Positions 1 to 11,549 of a stretch of 21,441 bases of DNA are shown here, piece by piece (positions within the stretch are counted from its first letter, which is position 1; each line of letters begins with the position of its first letter). The DNA comes from Bacillota bacterium (GTDB lineage Bacteria; Bacillota; Clostridia; Christensenellales; Aristaeellaceae), in contig JAEZTL010000012.1 of NCBI GenBank assembly GCA_023421395.1, positions 1-21,441 on the forward strand, written 5' to 3'. The notes below the pieces were generated by a model that was given only the letters and a program-made list of their open reading frames with translations, ran no database searches and was not told the origin of the DNA. Made by a program: the position numbers and the translations under genes.

Positions 1-107
1 AGCACCATCGTGATCGCCGCCGTCAATGTCGTCTTGCCGTGGTCTACGTGGCCGATCGTGCCCACGTTTACGTGTACCTTATTGCGCTCAAATTTTGCCT
101 TCGCCAT
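1..107 (-). CDS. tuf: Elongation factor Tu, N-terminal fragment (cut by window edge)
   Basis: Only the first 35 codons are inside the window. The product starts MAKAKFERNKVHVNVG and reaches the G1 P-loop, GHVDHGKT, which is diagnostic of EF-Tu, the GTPase that delivers aminoacyl-tRNA to the ribosome. The ATG at 107 has a GGGAGG ribosome binding site about 8 bases upstream. It lies 32 bases after fusA on the same strand, the usual last position of a str operon, so it is probably transcribed from the ybxF promoter. The remainder lies to the left of base 1. Identity is near certain; completeness cannot be judged. Confidence 0.97.
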   Translation of the reverse strand, partial: MAKAKFERNKVHVNVGTIGHVDHGKTTLTAAITMV

Positions 108-139
108 CCCTTGGTTCCTCCCTAATCGTTTATCGGTTC

Positions 140-2212
140 TTACTTAACGCCCAGAATCTTGTTCGCGATGTTCTTTGGCACTTCTTCATAGTGCTCAAAC
201 TGCATGGAATAGGTGCCGCGTCCCTGGGTGCGCGAGCGAAGGTCGGTAGAATAGCCGAACATCTCCGAAAGCGGCACGATGGCGTGGATGGACTGCAGGC
301 CGGCGTGGGCGTCGGTGCCGATCACCCTGCCGCGGCGCGCGCTCACGTCGCCGATCACGTCGCCCATGTAGTCGTCGGGGACGACCACTTCCACCTTCAT
401 CATGGGCTCGAGCAGCGCCGGGTCGGCCTTTTGCAGTGCTTCCTTGAAGGCCATGGAACCCGCGATCTTGAACGCCATTTCGGAGGAGTCGACCTCATGG
501 TAGGAGCCGTCGTAGACGGTCGCCGAGAAATCGACCACTTCGTTGCCGCCCAGAATGCCGCTCATGGCGGCCTCGCGGATGCCCGCGTCGATCGGGGCGA
601 TGTACTCCTTGGGAATCACGCCGCCGACGATCTTGTTGATGAATTCGTAGCCTTCGCCGGGCTGGCGCGGCGCGATTTCGATCCAGCAATGGCCGAACTG
701 GCCGTGGCCGCCGGTCTGCCGCACGTAGCGTCCTTCGGCCTTGGCGGACCGGCGGATGCATTCCTTGTAAGCGACCTGGGGACGGCCGACGGTGGCTTCG
801 ACCTTGAATTCGCGCAGCAGCCGGTCCACGATGATCTCAAGATGGAGTTCGCCCATGCCCGCGATGATCGTCTGACCGGTGGCTTCGTCGGAGTAGGTCT
901 TAAAGGTCGGGTCTTCCTCGGCGAGGCGAACGAGCGCCATCGTCATCTTGTCCTGACCCGCCTTGGTCTTGGGCTCAATCGCGACGCGAATGACCGGCTC
1001 CGGGAATTCCATGGACTCCAGGATGATCTGATTCTTATCGTCGCACAGCGTGTCGCCGGTGGTGGTTTCCTTGAAGCCCACGATGCCGGCGATATCGCCC
1101 GCGCGCACCTCTTCAACCTCCTCGCGGTGGTTGGCGTGCATGCGCACGATGCGGCCGACGCGCTCGCGCTTGCCCTTGGTGGAATTGTACACGTAGCTGC
1201 CCGAGGTCAATACGCCCGAGTACACGCGGATGAACGCCAGCTTGCCGACGAACGGGTCCGCCATGATCTTAAAGGCCAGCGCGGACAGCGGCTCGCTGTC
1301 GTCGGCCTTGCGCTCGAGCACCTTGTCCGGATCGCCCGGCGCCACGCCGGTAACCGGCGGGATGTCCAGCGGCGAGGGCAGGTAGTCCACGATGGCGTCC
1401 AGCAGCGGCTGAACACCCTTGTTGCGGTAAGACGTGCCGCAGAGCACCGGGGTCATCTGGCCACGGATGGTCGCACGGCGGATGCCGGTCGTAAGCTCCT
1501 CGGTGGTGAGCTCTTCACCGTCGAGGAACTTCATCATCAGGTCGTCGTCGGTTTCGGCGACAGCCTCCACCAGCTTGGCGCGATACTCCTCGGCCTCAGC
1601 CCGAAGATTCTCGGGGATATCGGTCTCGTCGTGCTTGGTCCCCATTTCGTCAACGTAGATCTCGGCCTTCATCTTGATGAGGTCGATGAGCCCCACGTAA
1701 GTGGACTCCGCGCCGATGGGCAGCTGAATGGGCACCGCGTTGGCATGCAGGCGCTCCTTCATCATGTTCACCACGCGGTGGAAATCCGCGCCGGTGATGT
1801 CCATCTTGTTGACGTAGGCGAGCCGGGGCACGCCGTACTTGGTGGCCTGACGCCAGACGGTCTCCGACTGGGGCTCTACGCCACCCTTGGCGCAGAAAAC
1901 CGCGACGGCGCCGTCGAGCACGCGAAGGGAGCGCTCGACTTCGACGGTGAAGTCCACATGGCCCGGCGTGTCGATGATGTTGATCTGATGGCCGCGCCAC
2001 TCGCAAGTGGTCGCGGCGGATGTGATCGTGATGCCACGCTCCTGTTCCTGCTCCATCCAATCCATTGTCGCCATGCCTTCGTGTACTTCGCCGACGCGGT
2101 GCACGCGGCCTGTGTAAAACAGGATGCGCTCCGTTGTCGTCGTCTTGCCCGCGTCGATGTGGGCCATGATGCCGATATTCCTAACGTTATCCAGCGTATG
2201 GGTTCTCGCCAT
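140..2212 (-). CDS. fusA: Elongation factor G (translocation GTPase)
   Basis: The 690-residue product is full length for EF-G, which drives tRNA-mRNA translocation and, with RRF, ribosome recycling in the cytoplasm. The G-domain motifs are all visible: G1 AHIDAGKT (residues 17-24), the switch I region around RGITITSAA, G3 DTPGH (81-85) and G4 NKMD (135-138). The later domains are intact, including GGVIPKEYI and the C-terminal RGRGTYSMQF-like stretch near GRGTYSMQFEHYEEVP. The ATG at 2212 is preceded by AAAGGAGG, partly folded in a small hairpin. The gene sits 57 bases after rpsG and 32 bases before tuf, the standard str operon order. A very long open frame on the opposite strand is a codon-bias shadow. 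Confidence 0.99.
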   Translation of the reverse strand: MARTHTLDNVRNIGIMAHIDAGKTTTTERILFYTGRVHRVGEVHEGMATMDWMEQEQERGITITSAATTCEWRGHQINIIDTPGHVDFTVEVERSLRVLDGAVAVFCAKGGVEPQSETVWRQATKYGVPRLAYVNKMDITGADFHRVVNMMKERLHANAVPIQLPIGAESTYVGLIDLIKMKAEIYVDEMGTKHDETDIPENLRAEAEEYRAKLVEAVAETDDDLMMKFLDGEELTTEELTTGIRRATIRGQMTPVLCGTSYRNKGVQPLLDAIVDYLPSPLDIPPVTGVAPGDPDKVLERKADDSEPLSALAFKIMADPFVGKLAFIRVYSGVLTSGSYVYNSTKGKRERVGRIVRMHANHREEVEEVRAGDIAGIVGFKETTTGDTLCDDKNQIILESMEFPEPVIRVAIEPKTKAGQDKMTMALVRLAEEDPTFKTYSDEATGQTIIAGMGELHLEIIVDRLLREFKVEATVGRPQVAYKECIRRSAKAEGRYVRQTGGHGQFGHCWIEIAPRQPGEGYEFINKIVGGVIPKEYIAPIDAGIREAAMSGILGGNEVVDFSATVYDGSYHEVDSSEMAFKIAGSMAFKEALQKADPALLEPMMKVEVVVPDDYMGDVIGDVSARRGRVIGTDAHAGLQSIHAIVPLSEMFGYSTDLRSRTQGRGTYSMQFEHYEEVPKNIANKILGVK

Positions 2213-2215
2213 TGT

Positions 2216-2231
2216 CGAAAGCCTCCTTTCG
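2216..2231 (-). promoter_or_regulatory. fusA ribosome binding site inside a small hairpin
   Basis: On the minus strand the bases just before the fusA start read CGAAAG-GAGG-CTTTCG, a perfect 6-bp stem with the core GAGG of the Shine-Dalgarno sequence as its tetraloop. The stem is weak (mostly A-U), so it may only display the site rather than block it. The structure is seen in the sequence; any regulatory role is inference. Confidence 0.45.
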
Positions 2232-2269
2232 CGTAAAACTGAGCATCATAAATGGTCGGTCTATCATGT

Positions 2270-2740
2270 TTACCAGCGGTAGTGCGCGAACGCCTTGTTG
2301 GCTTCGGCCATTTTGTGCATATCCTCGCGGCGCTTGACGGCGTTGCCAGCGTTATTGGCGGCGTCCATGATCTCGCCGGCCAGCCGGTCGCTCATGGACC
2401 GCTCGCCGCGCTTCCTGGAAAAAGCGATCAGCCAGCGGAGTGCCAGCGTCTGACGGCGCTCAGGGCGGATCTCGATGGGCACCTGGTAAGTGGCGCCGCC
2501 GACCCTTCGGGCCTTGACTTCCATGGCAGGCATGATGTTGGCGATGGCGGCGTTGAATACCTCGGCAGCTTCTTTGCCGGTCTTCGAGGCGATCATCTCA
2601 AACGCATCATAGCACACGGACTGCGCCACGCCGCGTTTGCCGTCGTACATCATCTGATTGATGAGCTTGGTTACGATCTCGGATTTATACACCGGATCGG
2701 GCAGCACTTCCCGCTTGGGGATGAAACCACGTCTGGGCAT
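2270..2740 (-). CDS. rpsG: 30S ribosomal protein S7
   Basis: The 156-residue product has the usual bacterial S7 length. S7 binds the 3' major domain of 16S rRNA and nucleates assembly of the 30S head. The conserved core VKARRVGGATYQVPIEI followed by RPERRQTLALRWL is present, as is the start MPRRGFIPKREVLPDPVY. The ATG at 2740 has GGAGGG 8 bases upstream. It lies between rpsL and fusA. The 176-base gap from rpsL is the longest inside this operon and is structured. In E. coli S7 represses translation by binding the equivalent rpsL-rpsG spacer, so the same could hold here. Confidence 0.99.
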   Translation of the reverse strand: MPRRGFIPKREVLPDPVYKSEIVTKLINQMMYDGKRGVAQSVCYDAFEMIASKTGKEAAEVFNAAIANIMPAMEVKARRVGGATYQVPIEIRPERRQTLALRWLIAFSRKRGERSMSDRLAGEIMDAANNAGNAVKRREDMHKMAEANKAFAHYRW

Positions 2741-2799
2741 CGTATTTCCCTCCTAAAAAACTCGTAAAGCACGGTTAGATGGAAACCTTTGGATCAATC

Positions 2800-2904
2800 G
2801 GCCTTCCCGCCCCGGCATTTGGCGCTGCCGGAAAGCCCGACTCATCCACACGCTGCCCAAAAGATCCGCGTTCCTCAGACCCTTAGGGTGTAGTGCGAAT
2901 GAGG
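2800..2904 (-). promoter_or_regulatory. Structured rpsL-rpsG intercistronic spacer, possible S7 autoregulatory site
   Basis: The 176-base spacer (2741-2916) holds no gene. Two structures are visible. The first is an inverted repeat GGCCTTC (2800-2806) with GAAAGCC (2831-2837), closing with one wobble on an inner 6-bp repeat CCGGCA (2812-2817)/TGCCGG (2826-2831); the two right arms share base 2831, so one pair must be dropped. The second is CCTCA (2873-2877)/TGAGG (2900-2904) enclosing the palindrome ACCCTTAGGGT (2879-2889). The position matches the E. coli S7 translational operator. The function is inferred from position only. Confidence 0.35.
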
Positions 2905-2916
2905 CGGCGAAGGCGA

Positions 2917-3291
2917 TTACTTCTTGGGTCTCTTCGCCCCGTAGAGGGAACGGCTCTGCATGCGCTTGGCAACGCCCGCCGCATCCAGCGCGCCACGGAT
3001 GATGTGGTAGCGCACACCAGGCAGGTCGCGGACTTTGCCGCCGCGGATCAGCACAACCGAGTGCTCCTGCAGGTTGTGGCCGATGCCGGGAATGTAGCAC
3101 GTGCCTTCAATCTGGTTGGTCAGGCGGACGCGCGCGATCTTCCGAAGCGCCGAGTTGGGCTTCTTGGGTGTGAGCGTCTTGACCGACAGGCAGACGCCGC
3201 GCTTCTGCGGGCACTTCTCCAGAATCGGAGAACCGGACTTAACAATAACCTTTTCCCTGCCTTTACGGATCAACTGGTTGATCGTGGGCAT
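2917..3291 (-). CDS. rpsL: 30S ribosomal protein S12, with Arg at position 88
   Basis: The 124-residue product is S12, which lies at the decoding centre of the 30S subunit. The signature LTPKKPNSALRK, with Lys43 and Lys44, is present, as are GIGHNLQEHSVVLIRGG and the end GAKRPKK. It lacks the roughly 13-residue insertion near residue 25 found in Bacillus S12 and so has the E. coli length. The loop usually reading GGRVKDLPG reads GGKVRDLPG here: Lys86, Val87, Arg88. The codons are AAA GTC CGC. In other bacteria K88R (K87R without the Met) causes streptomycin resistance. The ATG at 3291 has AAGGAGG about 8 bases upstream. Confidence 0.99.
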   Translation of the reverse strand: MPTINQLIRKGREKVIVKSGSPILEKCPQKRGVCLSVKTLTPKKPNSALRKIARVRLTNQIEGTCYIPGIGHNLQEHSVVLIRGGKVRDLPGVRYHIIRGALDAAGVAKRMQSRSLYGAKRPKK

Positions 3292-3345
3292 GGAAGCACC
3301 TCCTTGATTCGTAGGGTGGTTCTATTCAATGCGACGCAACCCTCG

Positions 3346-3597
3346 TCACACGATAGCCTTCTTGATTCCGGCGGCCGCGGTGGGCACCTGAACGCCGGCG
3401 GCTTCGCCCAACGCCTTCATCGAATCGATTTCGACGACGGGCAGGCCTTTCTGTCTTGCGAGTTCGATGACCTTCTTGGTGACCAGGAGGTCCGCGTCCA
3501 ACGCCACATACGCCATCGCGATTTCATCAGCCTCGATGGCCTTGACCAGCCTTCTTGAGCCGACCACCTTGTCGCCGCGGCGAAGCTTCTCCAGCAT
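3346..3597 (-). CDS. ybxF: L7Ae/L30e-family K-turn RNA-binding protein (YbxF type)
   Basis: The product has 83 residues, a small L7Ae-fold protein. The order of features fits YbxF of Bacillus: the N-terminal GDKVVGSRRLVKAI (RNA-contacting region), the central VALDADLLVTKKVIELA, and VVEIDSMKALGEAAGV near the C-terminus. Family members bind kink-turn RNA. Firmicutes commonly carry this gene just upstream of rpsL, as here, 54 bases away. The ATG at 3597 has a GGGGGAGG site 9 bases upstream. It is the first gene after a consensus promoter and so heads the str operon. The exact role in vivo is not settled for the family. Confidence 0.93.
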   Translation of the reverse strand: MLEKLRRGDKVVGSRRLVKAIEADEIAMAYVALDADLLVTKKVIELARQKGLPVVEIDSMKALGEAAGVQVPTAAAGIKKAIV

Positions 3598-3630
3598 ATG
3601 CGCATACCTCCCCCGGTCCCGAACCCAATT

Positions 3631-3659
3631 AGGATAGCATTATGTCCCTTGTTTGTCAA
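3631..3659 (-). promoter_or_regulatory. Sigma-A promoter of the str operon (ybxF-rpsL-rpsG-fusA-tuf)
   Basis: On the minus strand TTGACA (3659-3654) is followed by a 17-base spacer and TATCCT (3636-3631). The -35 box is perfect, the spacing is ideal and the -10 box keeps the key first and last bases. The predicted start is near 3624, giving a leader of about 27 bases before the ybxF ATG. Confidence 0.85.
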
Positions 3660-3706
3660 ATGAAATCTTGTAAACGCTGGGTTATGACATGTTTCTCGAA
3701 ATTCGC

Positions 3707-3901
3707 GCCGCCGCGGCGGCCGGGTGGCGTGCAACGCTTCCAAGGTTTGAATCGTTCCCGGCGGCACGTACGCCGGGAATGCCGTTTCTACCACCAGCGC
3801 GTTTACCGGTGGTAGAAACAATTCCTCATGTCGGCCCGCGCGCCCGTAAATTCGGGCGCGCGGGCCCTTCCCATCGCGTTGAAATCCCCTCCGGGGCTTT
3901 C
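3707..3901. repeat. Array of five inverted repeats in the rpoC-ybxF intergenic region
   Basis: The 313-base gap 3598-3910 has no convincing gene. Besides the ybxF promoter it holds consecutive palindromes: a perfect 14-base palindrome GCCGCCGCGGCGGC (3707-3720); TTCCCGGCG (3755-3763)/CGCCGGGAA (3771-3779); TTTCTACCACC (3785-3795)/GGTGGTAGAAA (3808-3818); GGCCCGCGCGCCCG (3833-3846)/its exact complement (3853-3866); and GAAATCCCC (3881-3889)/GGGGCTTTC (3893-3901) with one mismatch. Open frames crossing this stretch are shadows. At least one hairpin probably ends the rpoBC transcript; the purpose of so many is unknown. Confidence 0.7.
3833..3866 (-). terminator. Candidate rpoC terminator hairpin (strong stem, no U-tract)
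   Basis: A perfect 14-bp, almost all G-C stem with a 6-base loop lies 44 bases after the rpoC stop. It is the strongest hairpin in the region, but on the minus strand it is followed by GACATGAGG rather than a run of T, so it is not a classical intrinsic terminator. It could instead protect the 3' end or pause polymerase. Being a palindrome it would fold in a transcript from either strand. Confidence 0.4.
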
Positions 3902-3910
3902 AATGCTTCG

Positions 3911-7456
<3,546 letters not shown>

Positions 7457-7502
7457 GGAATTTTACCTCCTTTTTCCTCGAAGCACGGGCGAACGCCACG
7501 GT

Positions 7503-10500
7503 TTAGAAGTCGTCGTCCAGCAGGTCGTCGTCCAGCGCCAGGTCGTCGAAGTCGAAGCTCTCGGCATCGATCTCCTCCTCGCCGAAGGACTCTTCCGGCG
7601 TGATGACCACTTCTTCCTTGGTCTCCTGCTCGTTCAGGTTCTCGTCCTCCAACTCGCGGATGGCGATCTCCTGCTTGTTCTCGCCCAGCACCTTGATGTC
7701 CAGCGCCAGCGACTGCAGTTCCTTGATGAGCACCTTGAAAGCCTCGGGGATGCCGGGCTCCGGGATGTTCTCGCCCTTGACGATGGCCTCGTAGGTTTTG
7801 ACGCGGCCGATCACGTCGTCCGACTTGACGGTCAGGATCTCCTGCAGCACGCGGCTGGCGCCGTAGGCTTCGAGGGCCCAGACTTCCATTTCGCCGAAGC
7901 GCTGACCGCCGAACTGCGCCTTACCGCCCAGAGGCTGCTGGGTGACCAGCGAGTAGGGACCCGTGGAACGGGCATGAATCTTGTCGTCCACCAGGTGGTG
8001 CAGTTTGAGCATGTACATGTAGCCGACGGTGACGGGGTTGTCAAACCGGTCGCCGGTGCGGCCGTCGTAGACCCACAGCTTGCCCTCGTGGCCGATGCCG
8101 CACTTTGAGAACTGGATGGCGGGCCTGTCGTCCCGGTCAAAGAGCGGGTCTTCGTCCTGATGACCGGCAGCCTCCAGACACTTCTGGATGTCGTCTTCGC
8201 GAGCGCCGTCAAAGACCGGGGTGGCCACGTGCCAGCCCAGCGCCTTGGCGGCCAGACCCAGATGGACCTCCAGAACCTGGCCGATGTTCATACGGCTGGG
8301 CACACCCAGCGGGTTCAGCACGATTTCCAGCGGCGTGCCGTCGGGCAGGAAGGGCATGTCCTCCTCGGGGAGGATTCTCGAGACGACGCCTTTGTTGCCA
8401 TGGCGGCCGGCCATCTTGTCGCCCACGGAAATCTTGCGTTTCTGGGCGATGTAGACGCGGACCATCTGGTTGACGCCGGGCGAGAGCTCGTCTTTATTCT
8501 CGCGGGTGAACACCTTCACGTCCACGATGATGCCGAATTCGCCGTGGGGTACGCGCAGGGATGTGTCGCGAACCTCGCGGGCCTTGTCCCCGAAAATGGC
8601 GCGCAGCAGGCGTTCCTCGGCGGTCAGCTCGGTCTCGCCCTTGGGCGTGACTTTGCCCACCAGGATGTCGTTGGCGCGAACCTCCGCGCCGATGCGGATG
8701 ATGCCGCGCTCGTCCAGATCGCGCAGCGCGTCCTCGCCGACGCCGGGGATGTCCCGCGTGATCTCCTCCGGCCCCAGCTTTGTATCCCGGGCCTCGGATT
8801 CATACTCCTCGATGTGGATGGAGGTATACACGTCGTCCTTGACCAGCTTTTCGCTGATCAGGATGGCGTCCTCGTAGTTGTAGCCCTCCCAGGTCATGAA
8901 GCCGATCAGCACGTTCCGGCCCAGCGCGATTTCACCCTCGTCGGTGGAGGGGCCGTCCGCGATCACGGTGCCCCGGGTGACGACCTCGCCCTCCTTCACG
9001 ATCGGGTGCTGGTTGATGCAGGTGCCCTGGTTGGAGCGGGCGAACTTCGACAGCCGGTAGCTGTGCTCGGGGCTTCCCTGCGGCCGGATGACGACCTCGC
9101 TGGCGGTGACGCGCTTCACCACGCCGTCCTCCTTGGCGAGGGTGACCACGCCGGAGTCGCAGGCGGCCTTGTACTCGATGCCGGTGCCCACGATGGGTGC
9201 CTGGGGCACGAGCAGCGGCACCGCCTGGCGCTGCATGTTTGAGCCCATCAGCGCGCGGTTGGCGTCGTCGTTCTCGAGGAAGGGGATCATGCCGGTGGCG
9301 ACGGAGATCAGCTGACGCGGGCTGACATCGATGAAGTCCACCTGACCGCGGTCGACCTCGATGATCTCCTCGCGGCGGCGCACGGTGACGCGTTCCTTGA
9401 CAAAAGCGCCGTTTTCGTCCAGCATTTCGTTGGCCTGGGCGATGACGTACTGGTCCTCCTCATCGGCGGTCATGTAGATGATCTCGTCGGTGGCGCAGCC
9501 GGTCTCGGGATCAATGCGCCGGTAGGGGGATTCGATGAAGCCGTACTCGTTGATGCGCGCGTAGGTGGCCAGGGAGCCGATGAGGCCGATGTTGGGGCCT
9601 TCAGGCGTCTCGATGGGGCAGATGCGCGCGTAGTGGGAGTAGTGCACATCGCGCACGGCGAAGCTGGCGCGGTCACGGTTGAGGCCGCCGGGGCCCAGCG
9701 CCGACAGGCGGCGCTTGTGGGTTAGTTCGGCCAGCGGGTTCGGCTGATCCATGAACTGCGACAGCTGGGAACTGCCGAAGAATTCCTTGATAGCGGCCGA
9801 AACCGGGCGAATGTTGATCAGATCCTGCGGACGCACCTTGTCCAGGTCCTGGATCGCCATGCGCTCCTTGACCACGCGCTCGAGGCGGGAAAGGCCCACG
9901 CGGATCTGGTTCTGCAAAAGCTCGCCCACCGAGCGCAAGCGGCGGTTGCCCAGGTGGTCGATGTCGTCGATCTCGCCCACGCCGTGGAACAGCCCCACCT
10001 GGTAGCTGGCGGAGGCCACGATGTCATCCACCAGGATGTACTTGGGGATCAGCCGGCCCGTGTTGTCCTTGAGCAGCTGGTTGAAGGGCAGTCCGTCGGC
10101 GCGGGCCGACTGGCACACCTCCAGCAGCACCGGCAGGTGCACGCGCTCGTGCAGCCGGACCACCGACGGGTCGTACTGTTTGAACAGCTCGGGATCGTAA
10201 TCCTTCATGAACGCTTCAAAGTTCACGAAGTTGTTGCCGATCACCTTCAGCGCGCGGCCCTCGGCGGTCCGGATCACGACGGCGTTGACGCCCGCATCCT
10301 GAATTTCCAGCGCCTTTTCGCGGGAGATCACGCCGTCCTTTTCCACCAGAATCTCGCCGGTGTAGGGATGCGTAATGTCCTCGGCCGCGGTGAGGCCCGA
10401 AATGCGCCGCGCGATGGCCAGTTTTTTGTTGAACTTGTAACGGCCCACCCGCGCCAGGTCATAGCGCTTCGGGTCGAAGAACAACGAATTGATGAGATTC

Positions 10501-11303
10501 GTGGCCGAATCCACCGACGGCGGCTCGCCCGGGCGGAGCTTGTTGTAGATCTCGATGAGCGCCTGCTCGCGGCGGGACTTGGCGCGGCCCTCACGGTCTT
10601 CGGCCGAGGCGTCCCGGGCGATGGTGGCGCTGACGCGCTCGTCGTCGCCCAGCATGTCCATCAGAACCGCGTCACTCTCATAGCCCAGCGCGCGCAGAAG
10701 CACCGTGATGGGCAGCTTCCGGGCACGATCGATGCGGGCGTAGATGACGCCGTTGGAGTCCGTCTCATACTCGATCCACGCGCCCCGATTGGGGATCATC
10801 GTGCAGGAGAAGAGGTTCGAACCGGACTTGTCAATGGTCTTGGCGTAGTAAACGCCCGGCGAGCGGACCAGCTGCGACACGATGACGCGCTCCGCGCCGT
10901 TGATGATGAATGTACCGTGTTCGGTCATCAGCGGGAAGTCACCCATGAACACTTCGCTTTCCTTGATCTCATGGGTCTCCGTGTTGGTGAGCCGGACGGT
11001 CACCTTCAGCGGCGCGGCGTAGGTCGCGTCGCGCTCCTTGCACTTTTCAACGGTGTACTTGGGGGTATCGTCCAGGGAGTAGTCGACGAACTCCAGGATC
11101 AGGCTTTCGGAATAGTCTGTGATCGGAGACACGTCCCTGAGCACTTCGCGAAGGTCCTCCTTCAGGAAGTGCTGGTAGGAATTCTTCTGAATCTCGATCA
11201 GGTCTGGCACCGGCAGCGATTCCTCGATGCGGGCGAAGGTCATGCGTGTGCGCCTGCCCATCTGCACCTCGTGCTCGTTGCAAATCCGCGCCATGTTTCC
11301 CAT
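7503..11303 (-). CDS. rpoB: DNA-directed RNA polymerase subunit beta
   Basis: The product has 1266 residues, somewhat longer than B. subtilis RpoB (about 1190). The extra length includes an acidic C-terminal tail ending in DDLALDDDLLDDDF. The rifampicin-binding region reads FGSSQLSQFMDQPNPLAEL followed by THKRRLSALGPGGL, with the Asp, His and Ser whose mutation gives resistance all in the sensitive state. CPIETPEGPNIGLIGSLA and SVGDKMAGRHGNKG, typical catalytic-core segments, are present. The ATG at 11303 follows an in-frame TGA and has AAAAGGAG 12 bases upstream; a second ATG three codons later is an alternative. rplJ and rplL, which usually precede rpoB, are absent here. Confidence 0.99.
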   Translation of the reverse strand: MGNMARICNEHEVQMGRRTRMTFARIEESLPVPDLIEIQKNSYQHFLKEDLREVLRDVSPITDYSESLILEFVDYSLDDTPKYTVEKCKERDATYAAPLKVTVRLTNTETHEIKESEVFMGDFPLMTEHGTFIINGAERVIVSQLVRSPGVYYAKTIDKSGSNLFSCTMIPNRGAWIEYETDSNGVIYARIDRARKLPITVLLRALGYESDAVLMDMLGDDERVSATIARDASAEDREGRAKSRREQALIEIYNKLRPGEPPSVDSATNLINSLFFDPKRYDLARVGRYKFNKKLAIARRISGLTAAEDITHPYTGEILVEKDGVISREKALEIQDAGVNAVVIRTAEGRALKVIGNNFVNFEAFMKDYDPELFKQYDPSVVRLHERVHLPVLLEVCQSARADGLPFNQLLKDNTGRLIPKYILVDDIVASASYQVGLFHGVGEIDDIDHLGNRRLRSVGELLQNQIRVGLSRLERVVKERMAIQDLDKVRPQDLINIRPVSAAIKEFFGSSQLSQFMDQPNPLAELTHKRRLSALGPGGLNRDRASFAVRDVHYSHYARICPIETPEGPNIGLIGSLATYARINEYGFIESPYRRIDPETGCATDEIIYMTADEEDQYVIAQANEMLDENGAFVKERVTVRRREEIIEVDRGQVDFIDVSPRQLISVATGMIPFLENDDANRALMGSNMQRQAVPLLVPQAPIVGTGIEYKAACDSGVVTLAKEDGVVKRVTASEVVIRPQGSPEHSYRLSKFARSNQGTCINQHPIVKEGEVVTRGTVIADGPSTDEGEIALGRNVLIGFMTWEGYNYEDAILISEKLVKDDVYTSIHIEEYESEARDTKLGPEEITRDIPGVGEDALRDLDERGIIRIGAEVRANDILVGKVTPKGETELTAEERLLRAIFGDKAREVRDTSLRVPHGEFGIIVDVKVFTRENKDELSPGVNQMVRVYIAQKRKISVGDKMAGRHGNKGVVSRILPEEDMPFLPDGTPLEIVLNPLGVPSRMNIGQVLEVHLGLAAKALGWHVATPVFDGAREDDIQKCLEAAGHQDEDPLFDRDDRPAIQFSKCGIGHEGKLWVYDGRTGDRFDNPVTVGYMYMLKLHHLVDDKIHARSTGPYSLVTQQPLGGKAQFGGQRFGEMEVWALEAYGASRVLQEILTVKSDDVIGRVKTYEAIVKGENIPEPGIPEAFKVLIKELQSLALDIKVLGENKQEIAIRELEDENLNEQETKEEVVITPEESFGEEEIDAESFDFDDLALDDDLLDDDF

Positions 11304-11514
11304 GTGAGGTCACCACTCCTTTTCTACGGTCGAACAGGTTCGCGGCCCAGGGCCGCCAATCCGGAAGAAGTCTCGAAAAAGTTGTAAAATTTTTGTGACC
11401 GACCCTATTGCACTTTTTGCCCGCAGGGTGTACAATACCACCCATGAAGCCCTTCCGGGCGCGATTTTCTCCAGGGTTTCCGTGCAAACGGGCAGATTGC
11501 CCATACTAGTGCAA
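11304..11514 (-). promoter_or_regulatory. Long structured 5' leader of rpoBC
   Basis: From the predicted start near 11514 to the rpoB ATG there are about 210 untranslated bases. Four small perfect inverted repeats are seen: GGGCA/TGCCC (11490-11502), GCCC-TTCC-GGGC (11449-11460), GGGTG/CACCC (11426-11443) and GCGGCC/GGCCGC (11342-11356), the last about 30 bases before the ribosome binding site. I recognise no known riboswitch or ribosomal-protein leader. Regulation is only a possibility. Confidence 0.4.
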
Positions 11515-11520
11515 TTATCT

Positions 11521-11549
11521 ATAATAGCACCATTGTCAAGCCTTGTCAA
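11521..11549 (-). promoter_or_regulatory. Sigma-A promoter of rpoBC with a tandem TTGACA
   Basis: On the minus strand TTGACA (11549-11544), a 17-base spacer and TATTAT (11526-11521) form a near-consensus promoter. A second TTGACA (11539-11534) lies exactly 10 bases, one helical turn, further in, but has no good -10 box at normal spacing. Between this promoter and the ddl terminator (11550-11703) I see no gene or other feature. Confidence 0.85.

Noticed and set aside
26..2236. 736-codon open frame on the plus strand opposite fusA
   Set aside because: It mirrors fusA, which is unmistakable. Long antisense frames are expected in GC-rich genes with strong third-position bias. There is no homology-like motif and no ribosome binding site.
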